NCBI GenBank assembly: GCA_026770585.1
Contig: MU646763.1
Coordinates: forward strand, 270,129-291,785
From: Baffinella frigidus
Taxonomy: Eukaryota > Cryptophyceae > Cryptomonadales > Baffinellaceae
DNA: 21,657 bases
Direction: 5' to 3'
This document shows, piece by piece, positions 1 to 8,065 of this stretch. The first letter of the stretch is position 1, and every line of letters begins with the position of its first letter. A program made the position numbers and the translations under genes. The notes beneath the pieces were generated by a model, which saw only the letters and a list, made by a program, of their open reading frames with translations, was not told where the DNA came from and made no database searches.

Positions 1-79
1 CCCGCCTGGTTCACGTCGAACAGTTTTGAGGGGAGCATCTACAGAGGATGTAGTGTGGCTGGTAGCAGTGCGACTACAC

Positions 80-212
80 TTGACCGAGGAGGGTGTGGAA
101 ACCGAGTGATCGAAAAAGGTTTGGAAACCGAGTGATCGAAAAAGGTTTGGAAACCGAGTGATCGAGAAAGGTTTGGAACCCGAGTGACCGAGGAGGGTGT
201 GACGGCGGAGGG
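80..212. repeat. 26-bp tandem minisatellite
   Basis: A unit of about 26 bp (accgagtgatcgaaaaaggt followed by ttggaa) is repeated about four to five times. The inner copies are nearly identical; the outer copies are diverged and carry gaccgaggagggtgtg instead. No gene is seen in positions 1-494: the rest is GC-rich sequence without a convincing reading frame, possibly intron or intergenic DNA upstream of the SPRY-domain gene. Confidence 0.85.
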
Positions 213-494
213 TGTTGGTTTGGACAACGATTGACGGAGGAGGGATTGGCGGCAGGGTTCTCACACGACGTGGACATGCTCTCGCGATCGTTGCCTTCTC
301 TCGGTTTCCGAGTGCTTCCTCCGGTCTTGCCCCCCCCTCCCTTCCTGCCGCTTGCCCTCCCGACCTGCCCGTGCACCCAACGATCCCACCGGACCACTGT
401 TTTCTCACGCGTCAGTCAGGTGCGTGTGGGGTTGAGGTTGAGGATTGGGGTTTGGGCGGTCGGGTGATGGGCGTCGGGCGGGGAGGCTCCCCGC

Positions 495-638
495 CTACTG
501 GGCCTTGATCAAGGCAACATCACGCGGTGTCCCTGCCAGCGCCGCGCGTGGGTGCAGGAGCAGGGGCCTGCCCTTGAAGCACCAGTCGCGCATGACGATG
601 TCGGACGCGCCTGGTTGCATCGTCATGCCTGACACGCT
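495..638 (-). CDS. candidate 3'-terminal exon, unknown protein
   Basis: A minus-strand frame of 47 codons ends in TAG at 495-497. It starts after a possible acceptor (gcgagcag|AGCG). The peptide is well balanced (it contains DIVMRDWCFKGRPLLLHPRA), with GC-rich third positions, and reads more like protein than the plus-strand frames. No family is recognised. The problem is context: upstream on this strand lie a long GGGA-rich tract and then the antisense of SPRY-gene exons, so no further exons can be offered. It may be a gene relic or a chance frame. No start codon is claimed. Confidence 0.28.
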   Translation of the reverse strand, partial: SVSGMTMQPGASDIVMRDWCFKGRPLLLHPRAALAGTPRDVALIKAQ

Positions 639-654
639 CTGCTCGCCCGCGCGC

Positions 655-870
655 CCGCTCTCCCTCTCTCCCTCCCTCCCTCTCTCCCTCCCTCCCTGCC
701 ATCCTCCCTCTCTGCCACCCTCCCTCCCTGTCTCCCTCTCTGTCTCCTGCCCTCCCTCCCTCCCTCCCTCCCTCCCTCTCTCCCTCCCTCCCTCTTGCCC
801 TCTCTCCCTCCCTCCCCCACTCACTCCCTCACCCCCTCCCTCATTCACTCTCTCCCTCCCTCCCTCACGC
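655..870. repeat. CCCT/CTCC polypyrimidine tract
   Basis: About 215 bp of nearly pure pyrimidine on the plus strand, built of ccctccct and ctctccct units. It ends about 30 bp before the first recognised acceptor of the SPRY gene (901/902). It is therefore probably the 3' part of an intron acting as a very long polypyrimidine tract, or a simple-sequence expansion inside that intron. Short reading frames through it on either strand (Ser/Pro/Leu or Gly/Arg/Glu repeats) are not genes. Confidence 0.85.
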
Positions 871-901
871 ACTGACTGAGTATTACCCGGTGGCGGGGCA
901 G

Positions 902-3900
902 GTGATAAACAAGGACGCGGACGAGATGCGGGCATGCCTGCGGAGACTCGCGCGCGGCTTCGCGAAAGGCGGCTCGCTCACCCACCACGACTCCCTCCTC
1001 CTGCTCGTCGCGGGACACTGCGACGGACAGTCTGTCGAGTGTGCCATGGATGCTTCGGGCCAAGTTGGCTCCATTTCTATCTCGGTACGCGCTGCCTGGA
1101 AGTAGGCGGTGTCTGGAAGTACGCGGTGCCTGCAAGTGGGGAGGTGGCGTGGCGTGCGTCTGTTGAAGCACGTGAACCTTCGCCTTACGCAGTCGCTTTA
1201 CTCAGTCGCTTTACGCTGTACCTCATGATACTCTCCTCAGCACCTCACTGATGGGCGGCGAGAGGGGGTCTGACGATTGGTGCAATGTGGTGGCAGCTGC
1301 TGGTGGAGGCCTTCAGCGACGCCAACGCCCCAGGCCTCAAAGGCAAGCTGAAACTCTTCGTCCTCGGCATCTCCCTCGGACACCCCGTCGCCCCCCCCAC
1401 CCCCGCGAGACCAACCCCCGGCGTGGAACCTCCCGTGGCGCAGACCCCGGTGCAGAGCGGCGTGCGAGTGTCGATCGATGATGCACGCACGCACAGCACT
1501 GCTGGGGTAGCGCGGGCCAAGGAGGAGGGCCGGCCGATCAACGTGCTTCGGGGCACGCGGAGTGGCGGCCTGGCGAGCATCTTCTCCGTGGGAGGGGAGA
1601 AGCGCGGTGAGCAGCAGACACGTCCTGAGAGGGGACAGGAGGCGGAGGCGTTGCTGGATGATCAGGGTCATGAGCGGTTCCGCGCGCACCTCTCTCTCTC
1701 GTACCGCCAGGAGCCTCTGTCGGGGGTGGTCTGGTCCAAGTGGAGCTCTGCCTCTGCCGGGATCCTGGTACCCCCCCCGTGCCACCCGTGCTCCCCTGCC
1801 CCCTGCCAATACCGCCTCCTGCCCATCCCGCCCCCCGCCTACCCCGCCGGTCTCGCTCTCGCTGTCGCCCCCCATGACGCTCGCGGCGACAAGCAGTATG
1901 CAGGCATGGCGGACAGGGGCGCTGATTCACTGGGGGGCGCTGAGTGGTGGGGGGGGGGCGCGTGCAGGTGATCGACCTCGGGGAGGTGTGCTCCGGGATC
2001 GACACGTTGGCTGCCTTCCAGATGCCGCGCAACCTCCCCAAGTGTTCGATGCTCATGATCGCATATCACCCGGACCATGATCATGACCTACCGCCAGGGG
2101 AGTGGTCTCAGGAGGTTGCTCCCCCCCCTCTTAACCCTACATCCTGGACCATACACCTTGGACCATAAACCCTGCACCATAAACCATGCACCCGAAACCT
2201 GGAACCCTGAGACCTGCGCCCCCAATCCAAAACCTTAAACCCTGCGCCCCGCACCGCCGCCCCTCCCCGCCGAGGTGCGTGCTACCCCTGCCTGTTCCGT
2301 AGCCCCATCGCGTCGCGTGCTCCACCGGTGGCCTGCGCGACCACCGCTAGAGGCGTGACGCCCGCTGCAGCGAGCGCGCGCGAGGTGATGCGGCATCATG
2401 CTGCGAGCATCGGAGGTCATGCGCCCTCACCGTGCGGGTGCCGCGTCACGCGTTCAGGGTGTAGGTTATAGTGTTTAGGGGTGAGGGTCAGGGCGTAGGG
2501 CATGGGTGCTGATGCTCGGCGAGGCGCGTGCGGGCGGCGCGTGGAACATCGGAGCTGATGAAGCGTCAGAGGTGATGATGTGTGGAGCATCAGAGTTGAT
2601 GATGGATTCCTCCTCGTGTGTGCAGGTGGTGGATGAGGACAACGAGACAGAACTCAGCCTCTTCACGCCCTTCACAGGTCCCCCACCACCTCCTCCTCGC
2701 CCCTACCTCGCCCACGCCCGTCCACGCGACTATCCCACCTTGCAGCACAGACGATTCGGCACCCCGGAGCCTGTCCAGAGCGTGTATGAGCGGAGTGCAG
2801 TTCATGACTTGCAACGGCGCTCGACAGAGGCGGAGTGAGTGACTTGAAAGCCTTGACAGAGGCGGCGCCGCCAAACGAGGGGAGCGTCATGCCAGCGTCG
2901 CGCGTCTTCAAGGTCCGCGACCCGCCCTCCCCCCCCCCACCCTCCCCCCCGCCCTTCCCCTGTCTGGTCCGCACGCACGCAGCCAGGAGAGCAGCGGGAC
3001 AAGGCTGCCGCGCCAATTTCCCCAGCCAGCCTCTCAAGCAACGTCACAAGATATATACATGCCGGGCGTGCGGCGCGGGAGGCGAGAGGCAAGAGGGTGG
3101 TGGGCGGGCGTGGGTGGCAGCAAGGGTGGTGACGAGGGTGTCTTTGGTCGCGGGCCTCTTTGCAGGTAGTGCATCCCGCAGTGTGGCTGATGCTGATTTT
3201 GTACCACGTTCGGCAGGTGTTGCCGTTTGCGGCGCGGTGGCTCCAGGTGAAGTTGTTCAACTCCGGGGAGAAGGGCGACATCTCGAGTGTGGGGCTGCGG
3301 CAGCTGAAGGCCTTCGCCTCCCCGCGCAACCGAGCCTGCCCCGCTCACGTCCCAGGTGCGCCTGCCCCGCCCACCAGTCAGGTTGCGAGCCCTCTGCCGA
3401 CCGCCACATCAGCCACCCCCCTGTAAGATCGCTGCCTGGGTAGTCAGGGTGGCGCAGTGCCCCGCCGCTGCCGAAGCAGTTTGTTGGAAACAGCGATGCG
3501 TGCGGTCTTGGGAGTGTAGTCTCGATTATGCATGCCACACAGCGGGCTGCGAAGGGTTTCCGTTAAACGTATCCGTAGGAACCCCCCTATATCCCTACGG
3601 GTTGCCTACCGTAAGGTCATGTGTCTTGTCACGTATGGGCCATTCATAAATGCCTTCTCAGTCCGGTGTGTGGTGAGATGGTGATGGAGCTCGAATGGGT
3701 GGGCAGGCAACGCGACGTGGATCGAGAACCCATCCCTCGGGCCTGGTGGCCCTGCCCTCAACCGCGTCGGTCCGCCCCTTTCCCTCCTCTCCCGGATGCC
3801 CTCGCGTGCATACAGATCAAGACTGGAGAGAGTCTTCGTTCCAATCGTGCACCGGAGGATCCACGCTCACGTTGCGAAGGCGCAGCTAGGGTTTAGCGTT

Positions 3901-5059
3901 TGGGGTGTAGGCCATGGCGCGCCACGCCGCGCCCCTCCTCTCCTCTCCTCTCTGAAGACGCGGGGCTTGCGCGCGCGCAGGGCCCGACAGCGTGTTCCCG
4001 TTGTACCACACGCCCGCCTACGAAAACGCCGGCGCGCCCAAGCCGGGCATCGACGCGGCCATCTCTCTTTCTGCGGACTTCTCGCTCCTCCTCTACTCCG
4101 TCCCCGTCGCAGGCATCTCGCGCATCCCCCGCGACGGCTCCTTGCTGCTCCGCTCGCTGCTCCAACTGCTCGAGGCCGCGCACCACAAGCATCCTCTGCA
4201 GACGCTGCTCGCCACGCGGCTCCAGGAGACGGTGGATGCGTGGGGGGTGGCGCTGCGGGAGAAGGGGGGGCTGGAGGAGGGGTATCAGGAGCAGGTAAGG
4301 CTTCTGCAGAGGAGGTGTGATGAGGAGGACTATCCGATCATGCTCTCGCTCGGGGCACGCACCAAGGTGTCGTACGGCATCCCAGGGAGGGAGGATGAGA
4401 AAGACGGCGCCAAGTTCCGGCGGTACGAGGAGGACGTGCCCGAGCCGCGCAACATGGCGCGCACGCGCGCGGTGATCCAGCGCATCCGCAACATCAACGC
4501 CCTCCCGCCCAAGCACCTGGCCCTGGCCTTCCACCCGCGGCTCCGCACGGCCGCGTTTCCCATGGTGGCCGGCAACGCCACGGTTGCCAAGACCTCCCAG
4601 ACGCGCGTCTTCGCCACGGCGTTGGCGGTGCAGCTGCCGGCGAGCCTGCGGCGCGTGGAGTGGATCGTGCGCGTGGCGGCGCTCGGCTCCGTGGGGCAGG
4701 CGGCCATGTCGGTCCCCGTGCTGCGCGTCGGCGTCGTGCGCACCGCGGTGATCGAGGGCATCGTGCTTGACCAGTACCACCTCGGGGAGGACGCCGACTC
4801 GTGGTGCATCCAGACTGGCACCCAGGGCCTGTACAAGTGCCATGCGGGGCGCAGCGAGCGCATGATGGGGGATCGGTTTGGAATTGGTGATGTGGTGACT
4901 GTCTCGCTCGATCTGGACGCCAGGACCCTAGCGCTCTGCATCAACAACGAGACGTTCTTCCCGCCCTTCCAGGACGTGAGAGGCCCAGTCGTTCCGGCAA
5001 TCTGCGCGGGCCCCGACACCGTCGCAACCCTCACCCTCGAGAATTGCTGCTTCTGGTGA
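902..5059 (+). CDS. SPRY-domain protein, 3' part of a large multi-exon gene
   Basis: Phase-consistent exons are 902-1084, 1297-1767, 1968-2114, 2626-2677, 2860-2912, 3166-3355 and 3981-5059 (TGA at 5057). Donors are gtacgc, gtaccc, gttgct, gtcccc, gtccgc and gtgcgc; acceptors are all cag, and four of the six after the first exon are followed by G. The 5' end lies outside the recognised part. The last exon carries a SPRY/B30.2-like fold: roughly its final 180 residues include VARTxAVIEG-like strands, SWCIQTGTQGLYKC, then GDVVTVSLDLDARTLALCIN and FPPFQDV near the end. Exons from 1968 to 3355 read IDLGEVCSGID ... ARWLQVKLFNSGEKGD ... VGLRQLKAF, which resembles a galactose-binding (F5/8C- or DOC-like) beta-sandwich. 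That assignment is inference. SPRY domains are protein-interaction modules, often in large ubiquitin-ligase-like or channel proteins; which one this is cannot be said. A Pro-rich stretch at 1387-1455 could be a further short in-frame intron. A 15-nt gtaagg...cag at 4295-4309 is read as coding. Exon 2860-2912 could instead begin at 2851. Confidence 0.72.
1086..1136. repeat. 17-bp triplication at the donor side of an intron
   Basis: Three imperfect 17-bp units (tacgcgctgcctggaag, taggcggtgtctggaag, tacgcggtgcctgcaag) begin inside the donor site of the SPRY gene intron 1085-1296. The donor gtacgc is thus echoed further into the intron. A second small duplication (cagtcgctttac twice) follows at about 1186-1213. 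Confidence 0.8.
2125..2502. repeat. degenerate telomere-like repeats inside a SPRY-gene intron
   Basis: Within intron 2115-2625 the first part (2125-2245) consists of CCCTAAA-like units such as ccataaaccctg and aaaccttaaaccctg. The later part (about 2450-2502) has the opposite orientation (gggtgtaggttatagtgttt, aggggtgagggtcagggcg). About 200 bp of GC-rich non-repeat DNA lies between them. The units are heavily degraded, so the similarity is in pattern rather than in exact heptamers. Confidence 0.6.
3356..3980 (+). other. last intron of the SPRY gene
   Basis: A 625-nt gap between a phase-1 exon end (CCCAG|gtgcgc) and the last exon (gcgcag|GGCCC). No convincing exon is seen inside. It holds a ccctacgg...ccgtaagg hairpin-like segment near 3588-3617, similar to one at 16181-16207, and a short telomere-like run (agggtttagcgtttggggtg) at about 3889-3908. 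Confidence 0.6.
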
Positions 5060-5230
5060 CGGCTACGGCCGCGTCACCTTCGCCCTCCTCCGTTCTCTCT
5101 GCATCGCATCACCGTCTCCTCCCGCCTCCCTCTCCACATCCCCCGCTTCCCAGTTCGCAGCTTCGGCGAGGGTTGGCGTGTACTCTTCCGCGCGTGCTCT
5201 TGCGCATAGGCTCTCTCTAGAAATAATATC

Positions 5231-5603
5231 ATCTGTACAGCTTAATTAAAAGTAAATCAAAGTAAATCGCATCTTCACGCGTGTGCACGCGTCTAACCCT
5301 ACGGTAGGCCTCCCCCACGAGCGAGATATCCCACGAGCGAGATATCCCGGTAGGACCAACCCTACAGTGGGAGCACCTCCCTGTCTCGCGAACTGGGAAC
5401 GGTCTCCGTACAGCCCTCAACATGGCCCCACCACCACACGCTGGTACCCCGTCACCGTGCCTAGCTAGCCGCAGAGCTGCAGCTTCCCGTACACCCGAAT
5501 ACAACACACCCTCTCACCAAGTGCAACTCTGCTGCTAGTACGGTTTCGAAAAGGGTGTAGGTGCGATTTACTTTTGATTTACTTTTAATTAAGCTGTACA
5601 GAT
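5231..5603. mobile_element. MITE-like element with 41/42-bp terminal inverted repeats
   Basis: The left end (5231-5271, atctgtacagcttaattaaa...) and the right end (5562-5603) are inverted copies that differ by a single A insertion. The interior is about 290 bp with no coding capacity. It includes a tandem cacgagcgagatatccc duplication near 5316-5348 and ccctac/gtaggg motifs. The AT-rich ends contrast with the GC-rich surroundings. Flanks are aataatatc on the left and aataaattgg on the right, so an exact target-site duplication cannot be fixed; a TA duplication is possible. It sits between the 3' ends of two convergent genes. The transposase family is unknown. The non-coding 5060-5230 before it holds only pyrimidine-rich 3' flanking DNA. 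Confidence 0.82.
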
Positions 5604-5728
5604 AATAAATTGGCTGAGCACGATGCGCATGGCCCTGACAGGTGTGCTCCCGACAGCCAGCACGCCAGCGTCGCGGCAGCGCTGTCTCGAGTGCTCTATC
5701 TTACAGAAAGATGAGATCGCTTGCTTCT

Positions 5729-6543
5729 TCACAGGAAGATGAGCTGAATCGAGGCGGGGGCACCCTGGAAGAAGAGCTGCATGACCGAGACGAACACGCC
5801 GAACGCGATCTGGAGGTCGAGGGTCACGGGGACGTTGCCGAAGATGAAGATCCCCGCGAGGAGCGCGCCGAGCGAGAAGCCCACCAGGAAGCTGCTCATG
5901 GCCCCGATGAGCATCCACACCACGGGGATCAGCACGGTCATCCAGAAGATGTAGATGTTGGCCCCGGCCGAGACGGCCACCACCGTGGCATTTTCGAGCG
6001 ACGCCACCCCCCGCCCCGGCTGGGAGCTCCGCGCCTCCTTCTCCTTGAGCTTGAGCCGAGAGTGCCTGTTGTAGCGGTACGCGAGCAGCAGCCCTGCAAA
6101 CATGTACGCCGTGCACGTCGACACCATCGACAACCTGAGTGCACCACATCCATACCAGCCTGGCGTCAGAACGCGCCGGTGCGTCACGATGCTGTGCTTG
6201 GGCGTCTCGACCCTCCTGAGGTGTTGCAGCTGGCACGGGAGAGATGTGTTGGGGAACGCACGCAAACTCAAAAACTAGATGGGCAAAGCCGGGAAGGGAC
6301 AGGAGCTTACGCGGCGATGTTTGCCGCGATCGTCGCGACCTCGGAATCTCCTTCCCATAGTTTCTGCGCACGACAGAGGGTGAGTGATCTCCGCGAGAGG
6401 TGCCTGCCAGCTACGGAGAGGCATCGCTGGGCGGACAAGCAAGGGTACATCACGAGACAATGTCGGGTGCAGGCGAAGAAGAGCGCGGGGAAACTGACCA
6501 CGCCGCCAATCAGTTCTTGCTTGACGTCAGAGGAGTTGGACAT
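5729..6543 (-). CDS. multi-pass membrane protein, unknown family
   Basis: The three-exon model (minus strand) is 6543-6454, 6363-6311 and 6215-5729, with stop TGA; phases are 0, then 2, and the product is 209 aa. Splice sites are CTC|gtgatg...gcgcag|AAA and GCCGC|gtaagc...cctcag|GAG. The second is strong and joins two frames cleanly. A hydrophobic stretch at residues 11-27 may be a signal anchor. Residues 77-97 form a membrane helix followed by a basic loop (RHSRLKLKEKEAR). Residues 124-209 are almost continuously hydrophobic and probably hold three helices (around NIYIFWMTVLIPVVWMLIG, then FSLGALLAGIFIFG, then LQIAFGVFVSVMQLFF). The whole would be a four- to five-helix integral membrane protein. 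No family is recognised. A 21-nt in-frame gtatgg...cactcag at about residue 68 is treated as coding. The first intron is the least certain part. The gene is divergent from the CX9C gene and convergent with the SPRY gene. Confidence 0.6.
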
Positions 6544-6990
6544 GACACGCAGCGCTCCTCCTCGGCCGACCCCAATCTCTTGGCGCGCGGGTCGCCTGTC
6601 TGGATCTAAACAGCTGGGGCAATGTCCACGCTGCAAAAAGTAGCAGCAGCCGGCAACGTCTGCAGCCAGGTTCTGCGACCGGAGACTGTTCGACAGCTGC
6701 CAGCGCCACGCCCGCGGCCGTCGCCCACGAAAAGCCCCACGATCCCGGCGCCCTCCCCTCCCCCCTTTGACCGGAATCCGGTCGGAGGTCAATTCAAAAA
6801 TTGACTTTTTACGGAAAATTGACTTTCATTTGCACCCATCTGGAGAGCTAGAAACAGACAAGGGAGAGCGCGTCAAGCCTCTCTCATCCCCTCGCCAAGC
6901 CTCGGAAGCCTGAGAGCGCTGGACTTTCAGCCGGAAGGGCACCTGCCTAGCGCCCGCGCTAGGATATCTCAAGGGCCTATCCCGGCAACC
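6544..6990. promoter_or_regulatory. divergent promoter region with small palindromes
   Basis: This 447-bp gap lies between the start codons of the membrane protein (minus, 6543) and the CX9C protein (plus, 6991). It contains a near-palindrome gaccggaatccggtc (6769-6783), a perfect short hairpin gtcaatt-caaa-aattgac (6788-6805), and repeated attgacttt boxes at about 6800-6828. These are candidate protein-binding sites shared by both genes. No TATA box is obvious. The role is inferred from position only. Confidence 0.4.
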
Positions 6991-7972
6991 ATGGGTCTCA
7001 TCTTCCCTGAACCCACCTCGAGCGCCCACGCTGCGCCGCAGGCTGGGCAGGGCGGAAGGGAGCGGACGGCCGCGAAGAAGGAGGAGGAGGACAAACGCAA
7101 GAAAATGCCGTGGGAGTCCTCGTGCAATCTGCGGTCCATCAAGGCGTGTGCCTTGCCAACACACCCAGATTCTTGCTCAGCCACGCCTCCAGATCGGTGT
7201 TGATTTAGACGAGACAAACTGTGTGAGTGACTGCCGTTTGTTGTGCAGGCTGCATCACTCAACTGCCAGACGACACTTGGCAAGACCAAGGCAGACTGCC
7301 AGGCCGAAATCGATGCTGTCAAGGTACGTGTAGCAAGCCAGAGACAGATGTGGGAGCAAACGCCTGATGCAACGCCGTGCTTTTGATTGTTTGAAGGCTG
7401 GGATGGGAACCAACACAGGCTGTCCAGCAAGGACGTGCACGCTCTACATAACAAAGCTGTGGTAGCAAGCCAGTAGAGATTCCGTCAGAAGCCGTGCACT
7501 CCCTATCGAACAAAGCTTCGGTAGCCAGGCAGCAGAGACAGCTGTCACTGAGCTGTGGGAGCCCGATGGTTTCTTCCCCGGTTGGGAGCGGTGTTACAGC
7601 TCCCAGCCGGGGAAGAAACAAGCTCTCCCCTTGCAAGGTTCTCTTGCTTTCTGCAGGCCTTTTTGCGCCACGCTTCCCAAAGGGGGGGGGGGTCTGGAGG
7701 GTCTCTCCCAGCAACAGAAACCCCGCAATTGAAAACCGAAGGAGAACTTTCGGCCGCGGTGTATGCACGTGTGCCAACCGGGGAAGAAGCAGAGAACAAA
7801 GGTGTGGCAGCAAGGCAGCAGAGACTGGTGAGGAGCGGTGGTACGCAGGATTGCATGGCGGTGATGTCTGGCTCTGGCGCAGGATTGCATGGCTTTGATT
7901 TCTGCGGAGGCCAAGAAGGAGCGCGACCGCGTTTTCTGGGGCAGGCTTGCATCCAAGCCACCGACCGAGTGA
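6991..7972 (+). CDS. twin-CX9C (CHCH-type) protein, probably mitochondrial intermembrane space
   Basis: The three-exon model is 6991-7143, 7249-7323 and 7883-7972 (TGA), 105 aa. ATG 6991 has a strong context (caaccATGGG). The N-terminus is low-complexity and charged (AAKKEEEDKRKK), followed by WESSC. Cysteines fall at residues 45, 57, 68 and 78. The last pair is an exact CX9C (C68-QAEIDAVKD-C78), and the C57-x10-C68 linker is the spacing seen in CHCHD7/COX23-like proteins. The first pair reads C-x11-C in this model. Such proteins are imported and oxidised by Mia40 and serve in respiratory-chain assembly (family knowledge). The basic tail reads EAKKERDRVFWGRL. Intron 2 is canonical (AAG|gtacgt, ggcgcag|GAT). 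Intron 1 needs a GC donor (AAG|gcgtgt) to keep frame, because no in-phase GT exists nearby. That junction, and so the first cysteine pair, is provisional. Confidence 0.66.
7324..7882 (+). repeat. CX9C-gene intron 2 with hairpin and repeated blocks
   Basis: This intron holds an inverted repeat with 21-bp arms (7569-7589 and 7599-7619, gtttcttccccggttgggag) that pair with one G-T and a 9-nt loop. A partial third copy (accggggaagaagcagagaa) lies at about 7778. A second family, acaaagctgtggtagcaagc followed by cagtagaga, occurs about four times (near 7328, 7452, 7510 and 7796). The acceptor itself is duplicated: cag|gattgcatgg appears at 7848 and again at 7882. Only the second copy gives the coding frame. 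Confidence 0.7.
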
Positions 7973-8041
7973 GAGGAGCCGCGCGAGAGCCACGCCGCTG
8001 TGAAAGGAGCGGAGCCGAGAGGCCATACCTCACGCATGTTC

Positions 8042-8047
8042 AATAAA
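8042..8047 (+). terminator. AATAAA polyadenylation signal candidate for the CX9C gene
   Basis: AATAAA lies 70 nt after the CX9C stop codon and 19 nt before the stop codon of the oppositely transcribed kinase (8066-8068). If used, the two mRNAs overlap at their 3' ends. Signal use in this organism is unknown. Confidence 0.4.
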
Positions 8048-8065
8048 ACATGAACCCCCTTCGGT

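Noticed and set aside
445-935. Long Ser/Pro/Leu and Gly/Arg/Glu reading frames through the CCCT tract on both strands
   Set aside because: They are translations of a simple-sequence repeat that lacks stop codons; nothing beyond the repeat supports them.
4295-4309. 15-nt gtaagg...cag as an ultra-short intron in the SPRY exon
   Set aside because: It is in frame either way and far shorter than any other intron here, so it is read as coding.
3893-5034. Two long minus-strand frames (316 and 234 codons) opposite the SPRY exon
   Set aside because: They are the antisense of a GC-rich exon. Their composition is Arg/His/Ala-heavy, while the plus strand shows a recognisable SPRY pattern and splices in phase.
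7494-8046. Overlapping frames of 134-163 codons on both strands in the CX9C intron
   Set aside because: They span hairpin and repeat sequence and a G run, and conflict with the spliced CX9C frame that ends at 7972.
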